64,000 nucleotides of DNA from Cryptomeria japonica (Eukaryota > Streptophyta > Pinopsida > Cupressales > Cupressaceae): assembly GCF_030272615.1 (NCBI RefSeq), contig NC_081412.1, forward strand, positions 21,057,932-21,121,931, given 5' to 3'. Positions 1 to 11,626 of this stretch are shown here, one piece after another. Position 1 is the first letter of the stretch. The number at the start of each line of letters is the position of its first letter. Made by a program: the position numbers and the translations under genes. The notes below the pieces were generated by a model, which was not told the DNA's origin, did no database searches, and saw nothing but the letters and a program-made list of their open reading frames with translations.

Positions 1-759
1 TTTAGATGGAATGATGGAAAAGGAATGTGATGGGGGATGTTGTCAGGACCATCATTGGCAAATGTTATGGGGTGTGTTGAATGAGTGGAAGAGAAATGGA
101 TGGAGCATTTGGATATGATGGAGGAGTTAGGTTAGGGAATTGTGGGACATAGGGACCCAAAATGGATTTAGGAGATGGAGGGGAGGAAGGGGATGCTAAG
201 ATAGATAATGAGCAACTTTGGCAACTTTGGATAGCACTAGGGATTTTTCTTTTGGATGCATTGATTTTTTTTTGGGGATCCACATTGTTTTTTATTTTCC
301 TTTAATGGGTCTTTGTGGCCTTTGGGATTTAATGCATTTTTGGATCATATTTTTCATTGTGGGAGTATGCCTATATGAGTGGACATAGTGATATTCAATT
401 TTTTGTGGACATTTAGCTTTGTTTTATTTGGCATCCAAATTACTGCTAGTAACATTGGGAATAGTTTGATAAAATGTATAAGGTGGAGGGAATATGAATA
501 GAGTGATGGAGGTAGGATGTTGGATAGGATATGTGGATATGTTCCTTTGTTGATCCTAATTGAGAGTTAAAAGAGTGAGATGTTTATGATGGGTGAATGG
601 GATAGTGGATTGGGTGGATGAGGGGATGAGTGGGATAAGATGGAGGATGAAATGTTGGTATATAATGGCCCAAAATGGATTTAGTAGGTGGGGGATATGC
701 GATGGTTTATCAAAGGATATAGGGACCCAAAAAGTATTTAAAGAATGAAGTAAGAAGAT
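1..759. repeat. GGATG-rich low-complexity DNA, left flank of element A
   Basis: Purine-rich DNA with many loose GGATG/GATGG repeats. The phrase 'agggacccaaaa' recurs near 150 and 720. The same texture resumes to the right of element A (19138 to about 21000), so the two stretches were probably one block before A inserted. The minus strand gives short Ser/Pro-rich open frames (for example 65-283), which is what such composition produces by chance. I see no gene. Confidence 0.6.
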
Positions 760-764
760 GGATG
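760..764. other. Target-site duplication of element A, left copy (GGATG)
   Basis: GGATG directly abuts the left LTR of A and matches 19133-19137 at the other end. GGATG is common in this flank, so the match alone is weaker evidence than usual. Confidence 0.7.
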
Positions 765-2089
765 TGTCAGCAGCAACAATGGAGGAAAATTGAGGGGGGG
801 GGGGGTGAATCAGTTTTCATCGGATCTACAAACTTAACCACAAAAAATAGATCTAATAAATTACAACAATAAAAAAGATAAGAAAATTGATAACACAACA
901 CACAACACCAAGATTTTCATGTGGAAAACCCAATCAAGGGAAAAACCATGGCGAGAAACTACCCACAATAAGATGATACTCTATAGTAGTATGTGAAAAT
1001 ATTATAATGGGGAATGCACATGCATTTAGGCACACTGCCTAGAGCTCACTGCTCAAATGATAATGACTCAAAAGGTTACAACCCTCAAGGAAGTCTCACT
1101 GACTTACATAAAGATTCAAACTATAATCCAAAATGAATGAACTACAATGATAACATCTTAAAATGCCCGATGACAATTCCAGTTAAGTACAATTGTCTTC
1201 TCTATAACACCAATCTCTCCTCAATCACAACATCAAAAAATGAAACTTTGTTTGCACTTGCACCACTCTCTAATAATGCAGGCACAACCTTGATACCTAA
1301 ATTACATAGAAATATCACCTATATATACAATTCATCAACCTTGATAACAAGGTCAGCTAAACCCTTAACTCATAATTACAAAATTACACCACACGATACA
1401 AAGATCAACCATCGAACCAATATAATGATATGTATGATATAACATGGACCTAAATCAAATTCCCAAACACGCAACACCACTGGAAATCACGCCATCAACC
1501 ACAACACGCTACACCACTAGAAATACTGCATAACACGAAGAACATTATCAAATCAACAAAATCACCAATAAATCACACAATGATCAATGCAGATCATCAA
1601 AAAAATAGGACACAATTAAGAAAAACTAGCAAGCACGTTAGAATCATCAATAACAGCTACACCAACACCATTTATCAAATCTTCATCGATCAACATCTAA
1701 ACCTCAAGAATACTCAAACAACAACAACTGTCACAAAGAAAGATAACCTGTGGAGCACCAAATTATGAACCATCTGAAATGAAGATACACAAGACCATCC
1801 CAAACAATCTCCCAAAAAATCAGCTCAAGATCTTATCACACTCGAATATACTGGAGGAAATATTGAACTTTGCGAAGCACTGATCAGAAAATTAGACTGC
1901 AAAATCAGATCGTATGATATGATCAATTAGGCTTCTCAAACTACCAAAACCAATACAGAAGAATATAATGATACTGTAAATACTCCATACACCAAACCAT
2001 AGTCACAATGAACCAATCTGCAATCACTGGAGTAGGAATATGTTGACATCAATGACAACAACATACCCTAGTAGTAGCAATGTCCAACA
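765..2089 (-). repeat. Element A 3' LTR
   Basis: About 1325 bp. It aligns along its length with 17832-19132 and with the solo LTR at 22763-24025. On the minus strand it starts TGTTGGACATTG and ends GCTGCTGACA, the usual TG...CA form. It keeps a segment of about 28 bp near 2053-2080 that the 5' LTR has lost between two CAATG repeats. Plus-strand start codons inside it belong to no gene. Confidence 0.92.
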
Positions 2090-2428
2090 ATCTCCCCCTT
2101 TGGCATTGATGGAAATATATGAATGTGAAAAATGATCAATGCAAAGAAAGAAACATTTCCAATAGACTCCCCCTAAGATCAAGCAAATATAACAGCTTTT
2201 CACATGCTTCTCTCCCTCTTTGACAACAATGTCAAAGATCTCAATTGAAAACCAAACTCTCCCTCATAAATAAGAAAATCATGATTCTCTCCCCCTTAAA
2301 CACATAACCAGACTACTCCATCAGAGGAGCAACACCAACTCATCAATCTAGATAAAAAGAATAAGACTATGAAGTCCACCAGATTGATGCAACTCAATGG
2401 ATCTAGTTCTCATCAGGAGGGTTGGATA
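2090..2428 (-). other. Element A polypurine tract and 3' untranslated tail
   Basis: The minus strand reads AAAGGGGGAGAT directly before the 3' LTR (2090-2102), a typical copia polypurine tract. About 115 bp further in, at 2215-2236, lies a second pyrimidine/purine block with an inverted repeat of the form CTTTGACA...TGTCAAAG. Element B carries the same motif at 4053-4075. The remainder is non-coding and stops abruptly where B begins. Confidence 0.75.
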
Positions 2429-3970
2429 TGTAGAACACAAGATATCACTAAGGGGGGTGAATCAGTGATTATAAACTTTTCAAACAATGTGTGCAACTGA
2501 TAGGATAATGAAAATGCTAACAAGCAACCACACACGAGATCACATCACATAACACTGGATATACAAGGAAAACCCAATGTGGGAAAAACCTCGGTGAGAA
2601 ATGTTGTTGGAGATCTACTACTCAAATCCAACCTCACAATGAAATAGCATGTTTACAAAGTTTAGGGCACCAACCCCTAGCAATTTATGGGCACCTACCC
2701 AAAGGAGCACCAATCCCTAATCTATTATGAGAACCAACTCAAGGAGCACCCACTCAGTGAAATACAATGAGATATAAAATCAATACAATGATAAACACCT
2801 AGTTACAAATGAGTTTTGTAACATCTGGAAACTATTCACTCTACCTATTGAACTCTTTTCCACTACACTGCTTCTCTTCTCTACCGGTTCTCTGTTCACT
2901 CTATCTGAATATTTTTAACTTAGTTTCTTCCTTGCCAAATCTCCTCTCACACTCTATCTTCTCTCCTTCACTCTCTGATTCTATCTTACTGGTTTAGACA
3001 TTGTTGGTTAGATGAACTGTTACACTCGGTAACTATCTTTTGGTTACCTTCAACCTTGCCGATTAAACCTTCCTTACCAGTTCTTCAAATAACACTCAAT
3101 CACTTCAATATTTTGCTATCAACACTCAAACTGATGAACCTTGTAGAATCACACTTTCTCATCAATCATCTAGCATCCTCTCTCTTACAACTTAAGTTTT
3201 TGATCTGCATATTTATATACATGCTCTCCTGCTAAAACAAAAACAAAAACTCATACTTCATGCGCTTAGGGTTTTTTTCACTGACCACAATCTATATCAA
3301 ATCAGATCTCATCTTCTTGAATTGACAACCTACAATAGCTCAACAAAAAGCTTTTTCCTCTTTTTTATTCTTCCAATAAACGTTTACTATATTTAGCAAA
3401 TTGGACTGTATTCATTGGTCTTGATTTTGTCGATCACAATAAATGATCTAACTATTTCTTTCTCTAGATCAACAAGACAATCAGATATACTGCTTTGATC
3501 ATAATGTCAAAGAATAAAATATATGCCCTTCAATCTGATTTGAGCCGCAATCCTCTACAATCAATTCGTGATTTTTCACAGTCTTCATTTAATATCGACC
3601 TAGTCGGCAACTACCTCGCTAACGCATCATTCACCTACCGCTGCATGTTCTCCACCTAGATTCCACATGACATCTCTATCAACATCCAAATCACTTTATT
3701 GTGTCAATTCAAACTCAGTCACTGACCAAACATGCTATTAGTATACACTAACCGGTTAGCCTCCATATCGTGCACTTCTCTATTTTGTCAGTTAGGTCGT
3801 GTTATCTCGGACCACACTTACTGGGTTTTCTTGCTTACCGGTTGATAGACTTACCAATTGACATCAACATGCCAACAATTTGCATACGGGTTAACTTCCC
3901 ATATCGGTTGATATCTCATACCAGTTGACATCCCATACCAGGTGACATTAATGAAAACACAATGCCAACA
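2429..3970 (-). repeat. Element B 3' LTR
   Basis: About 1542 bp, from TGTAGAACAC to GCCAACA on the plus strand. Its left 22 bp match the LTR stub beside the primer-binding site at 16522, which fixes the boundary. A polypurine tract adjoins the other end. Near 3836-3950 there is a short imperfect repeat of about 19 bp (variants of 'taccggttgata' / 'taccagttgacat'). Small frames inside the LTR are not genes. Confidence 0.85.
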
Positions 3971-4284
3971 ATCTCCCCCTTTGGCATTGATGTTAACACA
4001 CATTTTCTTCACAATCCGAGCTCTTTTCTTCACAATTTGGGCTCTTTCTCCCCCTTTGACAATAATGACAAAGTGCTCAGATATCAGTAGTTATACTCTT
4101 TCTCCCAGCAGTCCAATTGTGACTTTTGTAGATAGAAAAATTGAATAGACAACTTGTCAAAGTATCAAACTTGTTGGAACTGCAACACAAACACTTGATC
4201 TCCCCTTATGTCTAGCATATGGTCCAAGAGTCAAAAAAATGAATGGTTGTGAACTCCCAGTGAACCACAGATCTCCATACACAT
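3971..4284 (-). other. Element B polypurine tract and 3' untranslated tail
   Basis: The minus strand reads GCCAAAGGGGGAGAT immediately before the 3' LTR. A second tract lies at 4050-4075 (minus CTTTGTCATTATTGTCAAAG then GGGGGAGAAAG), an inverted repeat plus purine run shared with element A's tail. No coding sequence is seen. Confidence 0.7.
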
Positions 4285-4858
4285 TTAAGTGCATAAAGTT
4301 GGTGGGACTACTCCTAACTTGTGTCTTAGATACTCAAATGTGTTTTCCGGTAGAGGTTTTGTGAAGATATCAGCATCTTGTTCACTTTTAGGGACATATT
4401 CTACCTTTACCTCTTTCTCTGCAATCTTCTCCCTAAGAAAATGGTATTTGGTAGAAATGTGCTTTGTCCTTGAGTGCATAACTAGATTCTTGGAAATGTT
4501 GATTGCACTTGAGTTATCACACTAGATTGAAATAGGGTCAGATATTTCTATCTAAATGTCCTTGAGGGTCTTCTTCATCCATAACACCTGAGAACAACAT
4601 GTAGTAGCAGTAATATATTTTGCCTGAATAATAGATAAGGAGACTAAATCATGCTTCTTGTTGTGCCATGAAACTAACTGGAAAATAAAAAAGAATGCTC
4701 CACCACTTGTTCTTTTCTAGTCATCAATGTAGTCTACCCAATCGGCATTAGTATAGGCATGTAGAGTTAAATATCCTTGCTTCGAATACCATAAGCCATA
4801 ATTAAGTGTTCCTTGTAGGTACCTGAAGATTCTTCTAACTACATTCACATGTGATTAT
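4285..4858 (-). pseudogene. Element B RNase H domain (C-terminal part of copia pol)
   Basis: RNase H degrades the RNA strand of the RNA-DNA hybrid during reverse transcription. The best stretch is 4479-4285 on the minus strand. It carries the conserved C-terminal copia signature RTKHISTKYHFLRE, then VEYVPKSEQDADIFTKPL, and ends just before the 3' tail as expected. Upstream, 4858-4480 has the same kind of match but with stops and frameshifts, including the region of the usual acidic active-site residues. It follows RT directly as part of one polyprotein, now broken. Confidence 0.85.
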
Positions 4859-5830
4859 TTAGGTGCAGCTTGAAATCTTACCACCATACATATTACCTGC
4901 ACTATATCCGATCTTGAGGCAGTAAGGTATAAAACTACCAATCATGGATCTATATAGGGCCTGATCCACTTCTAGTGAATCATCAACCTTTCTCAACTTG
5001 CATTTGGTCACCATGGGGGTACTTATTGGTTTATCTTCCATCTGAAACTTCTTCAATATGTCTCTGACATGCTTGATTTGAGAGATAAATATTCCTTTAT
5101 CTTGTTGTGAAATCCGCAAACCAAGAAAATATGACAGCTCTCCAAGCATTGACATCTCAAACTTTGATTTCATTTGATCAACAAACTCTTTACACAAGAT
5201 ATCCTTGTTGCCTCCAAATATGATATCATCCATATATACAACAACAATAATCAAGTGATTTCCATCTGCCTTGATGTACAAATTACTATCTGCACTTCCC
5301 ATTCTGAAACTTTTCTCCTTAAGATACTTATCCAATATTGAATACCATGTTGTTGGAGCCTTCTTTAAACCATACAATTCTTTCTTCAATCGACACACAA
5401 CATTTTCATCATCATGCAACAAAAAACCTTTTGGTTGCTCTATGTAGATTTCTTCTTCCAAATTACCATTCAAGAAGGAAGACTTAATGTCCATTTGATA
5501 TACCTTGTATCCTTTGAAGGTAGAAAATGCTAAGAACATTCTAATAGCCTCAAGTCTTGCAACTGGTGCAAATGTTTCTTCAAAATCAATTCCTTCTACT
5601 TGAGAAAACCCTTTGCACACTAATCTTGCTTTGTGCCTAACAATCTTACCTTCTTCATTCATCTTGTTCTGGTAGACCCATTTAGTACCAATGACATTTT
5701 TATCCGTTGGTCTAGGAACTAATTCCCAAGTCTTGTTCTTTTCAAATTGTTGCAGCTCTTCTTCCATTGCATCCATCCATTTCTCACTTTTGTTGGCCTC
5801 ATTAAATGTTTTGGGTTCCATTTTAGTCAT
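4859..5830 (-). pseudogene. Element B reverse transcriptase (copia RT)
   Basis: An open stretch of 323 codons covers nearly the whole copia RT (RVT_2 family). Visible landmarks in order are ...EELQQFEKNKTWELV, GTKWVYQNK, RLVCKGFSQ, FAPVARLEAIR, QMDIKSSFLNG, EEEIYIEQPKGF, and the catalytic VVVYMDDIIF. The family consensus in the palm is DVKSAFLNG, so D is kept. YMDD, the polymerase metal site, is intact. The C-terminus diverges into non-homologous sequence after about residue 300 (a frameshift), and upstream joining to integrase is broken. This is the best preserved domain of B. Confidence 0.93.
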
Positions 5831-6661
5831 GAGGCAGAAGTTTATTTGCTCATTTTTTCGAGCAAGTCTTCTTCTGGTATGTACACCATCATTTTTATTA
5901 CCTATAATCTACTCTTTTGGGTGATTTTTTTGCACATATATGTTAGGGGTCTTGTTGGGTGTTTCTCCCAGTTCACTTTCTGATTGAACTTCATCTTCAT
6001 CACATGAATCATCATACTGGTTTACTTGTGTTTGTCTACCTTTATGCAAATCTTCATCAACTCTTACATGCACGCTCTCAATGAATCTTCTTAGTCTTTT
6101 ATTGTAGCATCTGTAGGCTTTGTTGTGAGTAGAGTAACCCAAGAAAATACCTTCATCACTCCTAGAATCAAAACCACCTAAACTATCTTCATCTCTCTTG
6201 ATGAATCATTTACTTCCAAAAACTGTGAAATATTTAATTGATGTCTTCCATTCATACCATAGTTCATAAGGTGTCATTTTTCTATTTGTTCTTAGCTGAA
6301 TCCGGTTTAGTGTATATACAGTAGTATGAGTTGCTTCCTTCCAGTACATATCCGATATGTTTGCTTCATTCAACATAGTTCTCGTTATCTCCTTGACAAT
6401 CCATTTTTTCCTTTCTACAACACCATTTTGTTGTGGTGTTCTTGGGGCTGAATATTGTCATCAGATTTCATGTCTCTCATAGTAGTCTACAAACTCATTT
6501 GAAGTAAACTTACCACCCTGGTCAGATCTTAGATACTTCAGATTGCATCCAATTTCCCTCTCAACCATCTTTAGAAAGATTTTGAACCTCTCATACGCTT
6601 GTGATTTGTCATGTAGAAAAGTGACCCATGTCATTCTTGAAAAATCATCAATGAACAACAT
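5831..6661 (-). pseudogene. Element B integrase core and linker to RT
   Basis: Copia integrase (rve fold) inserts the cDNA into the host genome. 6661-6461 reads LFIDDFSRMTWVTFLHDKSQ, holding the first catalytic Asp region, then YLRSDQGGKFTSNEF with the second Asp. The region with the third acidic residue follows in another frame around 6450-6380. Further down, 6142-5909 holds part of the variable integrase C-terminus and the linker to RT. Several stops and frameshifts break it. Confidence 0.85.
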
Positions 6662-6671
6662 GAATTATCTC

Positions 6672-7115
6672 TCATCGGCTAAAGCTCTTGTTCTGGTTGG
6701 ACCACACAGATCTATGCACAAGTTCTAAGGGCCTTGAGGTATTACGTTCTTTGGTCTTGAAGGTTACCTTAGTCTTCTTACCTCTTAGACATTCATCACA
6801 AAAGGTGCTTTTCAGTTTGATGATCGGTGGTATATGTCTCACATAACCTTTCTTGCTCACCTTAACCAGATTATCAAAGTTTATATGGCCTAATATTTTA
6901 TGCAATAGCCAACTCTCATATACTTTTCCCATCATGCATTGGGACTCAAATAATTCCTTCAGATTGTACAAATTTCCATCTATCCTTTTACCTTTTGCAA
7001 CAATTTGTCTGGTACTTTCCTTCCTTATTTGACAACTGATAGAGTTAAATGTGAATTTGTATCCTTTATCACACATCTGACTCACACTTATCAAATTATG
7101 TTTTAGGCCCTCCAC
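6672..7115 (-). pseudogene. Element B GAG-pre-integrase zinc domain
   Basis: This is the N-terminal zinc-binding domain of copia integrase. The frame starts GLKHNLISVSQMCDKGYKFTF, a classical copia motif. It continues to a block around residues 68-110 with LLHKILGHINFDNL and later FCDECLRGK, which supplies the H..H..C..C zinc ligands. The reading is clean for 147 codons and then shifts frame before the integrase core. A protease remnant precedes it. Confidence 0.88.
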
Positions 7116-7129
7116 ATAGTATACATCAT

Positions 7130-7440
7130 GTGTTTTTAATTTTCCATCTATGTTTAGAGTACCTTTGCCTTTTTATCTTGATGGAAGATTTGTCTCCGAA
7201 CCTCACCGAACCTCCATTCCAATCATCAAACTTGATGAACTTCTTTTTGTCTCTGGTCATGTTATTCGAACATCCACTATATACAACCCATAAATTTCTT
7301 CTTTCTGAATGTAGGGCGGTCTGTACAATTAGACTTGATTCTTCTTTGTTCTTATTCTTCTCAACCCAAACCTGGTTAGCTTCCTTCTTGTTAGCTACAA
7401 TTTTCTGCTCCGGTTTTGGTACCGGTCTCTAATCTGGTAC
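7130..7440 (-). pseudogene. Element B aspartic protease remnant, active-site Asp lost
   Basis: On the minus strand near 7310-7240 the translation reads LWVVYSGCSNNMTRDKKKF and then a Gly-rich VRFGDKSS. In copia elements this position is normally W-x-x-DSG-x-S-x-HMT; here the catalytic Asp codon GAT appears as TAT (Tyr), giving YSG. The protease would cut the gag-pol polyprotein; this copy would be catalytically dead. Only fragments are open. Confidence 0.75.
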
Positions 7441-7890
7441 TGACTTCTTTTTCTTAGATGTCCTGAGTTTGCAATGCTTTGCAATATGGCCAACAATTTG
7501 ACAATGATATCATTTCATATTGACATTGAAAGATGAATTTGAACAATTATTGTAGGACACCAAAAAATTTCTCCTACATTCATAACTCCTATGACCAAAC
7601 CCATTACACTGATAGCAAATAAAATTCATTTCCCAGAGTGCTGAAAATGGATTTCTACTTTCAAAACTAGTAGGGGGATTATGCATCAAACTACAATCAG
7701 CAATTCTATGTCCAAACTTATTACACCAGTAACAGTAACCATGGAATTTGGGTACATACCAACCTTGACTCTTGGGATCGACAAACCTTTGTCTCACCGG
7801 GTGTCTTCTACTCATGTTATTGACTTTAGTGAACCCTTCATTATCAACCTTGGGCTTGCCTTTAGGATCTACATTCTAGTATAGTGATTT
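7441..7890 (-). pseudogene. Element B gag C-terminus with two CCHC zinc knuckles
   Basis: The frame 7815-7510 has two complete nucleocapsid-type knuckles: CYWCNKFGHRIADC and CYQCNGFGHRSYEC (C-x2-C-x4-H-x4-C). They bind the element's RNA during particle assembly. A third, degenerate motif appears near 7500-7460 in another frame. This is the end of gag, just before protease. Confidence 0.85.
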
Positions 7891-7929
7891 AACCTTCTGG
7901 TTCAAGGTTTAAGAATTTCAGTTCACAAG

Positions 7930-8508
7930 CTAATTTGTTGTGGCTTCAACATAGGTCTTTTTCTCGGTAGCTTTGCTGATAGTAAAGGTTTGTTTTTCTT
8001 TACTTTCACTAGAAAAAGTAAACTGTATCTCCTTGCCTGATGTGTCTTTATTGTTGGAACTTTGTCCTTCTTCAAAACCTATACCTCTGGTATTTTTTGA
8101 TTGCTTCTGATTACTCAACATTTTGTCTAAGGCTTCAGTGTTGCTCTCATATTTTCTCCTCATCTTTAATTCATTCTAGCTCTTTTCAAGCTCCTTTCTA
8201 AGCCTTATAATTTCTTCTTCCAGATTCTGATGCTCCTTCTCCTTCTTTATCAAATTAGAGGAAGTAACTTCACATATTCTTTTAGCTTCTTCCAATTGGA
8301 GTTTTAGATCAAAAATTGTTTTCTTGGTCTCCTTAAGTGACTGCTTCAAATGATTTTGTTCTTCTGCAGCAACACACTTAATCTTTTTGAGTTCCCTTCT
8401 TATTGTACTCAACTCCTCAAGAGAACTTATGAGCTCACCTTCCAAGTCCACTTCAACTTCAATGTCTTCATCTTCATTAGCTTTATCAACTAATTCATCT
8501 TGTGCCAT
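7930..8508 (-). pseudogene. Element B gag coiled-coil region
   Basis: 8508-8176 (110 codons) is rich in Glu, Lys and Leu with heptad-like spacing. It contains an acidic run (NEDEDIEVEVDLEGE) followed by a long predicted coiled coil to residue 110. 8163-7930 is Lys/Ser/Thr-rich and low in structure. A coiled-coil extension between the first zinc knuckle and the C-terminal knuckles is a feature of long-gag copia elements of the SIRE type. Frames are separated by single stops. Confidence 0.7.
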
Positions 8509-8529
8509 AAGGAGATTAGTTTCTCTTTC

Positions 8530-9027
8530 ATCCTCATAGCAGTGATTTTCTAAGGCACTTTCTTCATTTGTGGTATCATCTTCAAAATTATACAGGTTGT
8601 TCTATTTCTGATAGCTTTTTCTTTCTTGTTGGTAGGCTTTCTTCTTTTTATCCTTACCTAAAGGTCTATTGGTGCTTTGTTTCTCCTCTCCAACATTCTC
8701 ACCTTAGGGACATTTTGAAGCAAAGTGTCTTATTTTACCATAGTTAAACCATTCGAGAGGTAATTTTCCTTTGTACTTACCAGATCCTCTTTTAAGCTTC
8801 CTTACAAAGTTTTCTACCACTGTGTCTGAGTCTTCACTAGACTCTCCATGAGTAATTTCTTCCTTACCCTTTTTGATGGATTTGAAAGCAGCCTCTTTCT
8901 TTGAAGTTCCTTCACCGGTTATTCTCATCTCATGAGCGATTAGGGACCCAAATAACTCATACATTAAAAAGGTTTTTAGATCCTTGGATTCTTCTATTAC
9001 AGAGACCTTTGTATCATACTTAAATGT
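8530..9027 (-). pseudogene. Element B gag middle part with degenerate zinc knuckle
   Basis: 9027-8704 continues the gag interrupted by N. It reads VSVIEESKDLKTFLMYELFGSLIAHEM, then a charged stretch, then WFNYGKIRHFASKCP. The last corresponds to the copia knuckle C-x2-C-x4-H-x4-C in which the first two cysteines have become Trp and Tyr. The remainder to 8530 is Ser/Lys-rich and broken. It joins in sense with 15942-16446 on the far side of N. Confidence 0.78.
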
Positions 9028-10225
9028 TGTAGTGTCATAAAATTGTGACCCCTGCAATTTTAACCACATTTTTGGGTCCTCACCTTGGTGACGATATCTC
9101 CTTCTCTAACTGAGACCTATTTCTGCATTTTCACCCTTCACCCTTCTTCCTTCATATCCCGTGTCTACTCTAGACCCTGTCCAAGCCTCAAAATAGGGCA
9201 GGACAAGGGTGTGGCACCCATGTCCCCCTAGGATAGGGGTGTAGTGCCATTGTCCTCACCTCTTAGGGTGACCCTATGTCAGGTCTGCCCGATATCCTAT
9301 GCACAATTTGTCTTTGGGGTTTTCAATTCCTCCTTGTCGGCCTTCAATGGTTGAAAGTTAATCCTTCACGAATGTATAAAAAGGAATTCAATACCCTCAT
9401 TCATGAACAAAGAGACTACGAAAAGATAGATAAAGAGCATAAGGAGAAGATACACGATTTCAAGGTCATCATCAAGCATTCAAGTCTTCTTAATTCATCC
9501 ATTGGAGTAACATTACAACACTCATTTGCAAGAATATGTGTGTGTTAAGTTTTTGTCATGTTACATTCCATTTCATACAACATTTGTGATTACATTCAAG
9601 AAGCAAAGCAATCATCATCAACGAGTTGCAGATCTACAAGGTATACATTTCCATTATTTACATTCAAGTATTTGCAATTACTTTCTTTCAAGGTTGATTC
9701 CTCGACTTGGGTTTGACTGAGGAAAACCCTTATCCACAACCATTCTCCCTCTCTTTTATGTGTGTAGGTTGCAGGTGCATAGCTGTAATTGCAGGTTTGA
9801 GCTTCATTTGCAGAGACGGAAGAACCCTTTTCATTTTGTGGATTTTGTGGTGGACCATGTACATTCCCGCCACAATCCCAACAACTTTTCTCCAAATTTG
9901 CAAGGCAAATCTGCATTAGTCTAATGAGCTCAGATCCGAAGTTACAACGCGATCCTGAATTGGTAGCTTCTCATTTCACTCATTTCTTCTCCCTTTTCCA
10001 CATAGTCAACAGGTCAATTTTCTCATTTACAAAAGAGGGTAAATGACACTTCAACCACTTGCAATCCACTCAGAATTCACATCCTTGTTTCCCTTAGATT
10101 TGGATCTAGTAGATTCAACCCCCCTTTTGAATGTAAAGTTCCTTTCTAGGTGAAAATCATCCTAGTGGCTTCCTTTCTCTCTCTCCTAGGTGGGGAGTCA
10201 CTAGGATCCAATTTTTCACTTTACA
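9028..10225 (+). repeat. Element N 5' LTR
   Basis: 1198 bp. It matches 14770-15941 throughout, with point differences and small indels (by eye well above 90% identical). The sequence 'gtataaaaaggaatt' near 9375 is a good TATA-box candidate for LTR transcription and is kept in the other copy. Short frames inside on both strands have no family resemblance and are ignored. Confidence 0.92.
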
Positions 10226-10976
10226 TTTTGGTGAACCCGACGTCTTACATATTAATTCTGATTTCTCATTCTTAGATCTGATTAATTGCAATTTGAATTT
10301 CAAATGTTTCATTTCAAGTTTGATCTATTTGCAAATTTTAGAGGTTAATTGCATAAAAACCCTAATTTTTCATTTTGAGCAAATTAATCTTGTTAAGTGC
10401 AAAATTGTAATTGCTTGTTTTAGATTTGATTTCTATTTTAAAATTGCAATTCAAATCTGTCATTTTATTCTGAAAATTCAGTGATTAAATCATAAAACCC
10501 CAATTTTTAAGATCTTTTCATTTTTTATTTTTGACTGCAATTTTGACTGATCTAGACATCTCCAAATCAGCTATTTTTTTGGATTCCAAATTAAAATCAT
10601 AATCTCTATCATCCTTGAAATTTTGAAAAAAGTTGGTTGGACCATGTGCGTTCCCACCATGGTCCTCTTCTTTTTTCCCAAAATTTTGGGAGACAAAATT
10701 AACTGTATTTTTCTGCTCAGATCCAGAAAATCAGCGTACTTTATCAATTTTAACACTCTAAGGTCAAACACAAATTCAAAATTCATCAAATTCATATCTT
10801 AAAATTAATTTTCATAAAAAGGTCCTAATTTTATATTTGCTTTTCCAGCAAATTCAGATTTCACTTAAGAGACTTTCAATGACAATTAATAAATTGGATT
10901 TACTTTCTCTTTCGCATGTGATTACATTAATTTTTGCATATATTTATCATGTGTTGGATAAGAGTTTCTTCCTTTT
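10226..10976 (+). other. Element N primer-binding site and leader
   Basis: Directly after the LTR comes TTT then TGGTGAACCCGACGTC (from 10229), the same primer-binding site as element G at 28574. It differs from the TGGTATCAGAG used by A, B, E, H and the TRIM. I do not assign the tRNA. The rest of the leader is AT-rich and non-coding. Confidence 0.75.
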
Positions 10977-11558
10977 TTGTTTCTTCTCTTTCTTAATAGC
11001 ACTTGTTCATATTGTGTTGTTATGATTTCCAAATTATTTTCTTTTCAATTAGATCTAAAAGCTTTCATGTGTCATTTATGTCTCATTATGGTAATGTTGT
11101 TAAGAAAATGCATTTCCTATGTTAATCACCTTAAAGCTTTTGTAGATCCTAAATCTAAAGATCCTAACCCTTGTACCTCTCCTAGGGTATCTTGTGTGGA
11201 TAAAATGGGATCTAATGCTTTACCCAATGATCTTTCTACAAGAGAGAAAGCATTGGAAAGTAATATGGATCCATCTTCTTTTTCTACACATACCCTTGAG
11301 AAAGGGGGGCAATATGACAACATCAACATTCTTACATCTTTAGATCCTCCTTATTTTCCTAAGACCTGTCTTCAACATCAAAGTCTATGTGTAGAGGAAT
11401 ATGTCATTAATTTTATTCATGACCTTTCCCATCACATAGAAATTACTAAAAATGAGCTTTTAGATGAAGAAGATGTTCTTCCCCAATCTTCCAAAAAGGA
11501 TAAGGTTGATAAAGGCAAAGAGATTCTCATTTCACATGATACTCCTCCTTCATTATAA
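10977..11558 (+). pseudogene. Element N first internal frame (gag-like, unrecognised)
   Basis: A 193-codon open frame begins in a Leu/Phe-rich stretch that may be leader. From about residue 45 it becomes a hydrophilic Pro/Ser/Lys-rich protein (VDPKSKDPNPCTSP, later KKDKVDKGKEI). No catalytic motif is visible. Its place, ahead of the G-patch and zinc-like segment, suggests it is what remains of gag or a gag-protease linker. The next segment is in a different frame, so the two do not form one open frame now. Confidence 0.5.
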
Positions 11559-11626
11559 ATCCTTTTCTACCTCCTTACACATCATATTTCAAAGAAATTC
11601 ATGATCTTGTTCCTCCATCTAGTCAA

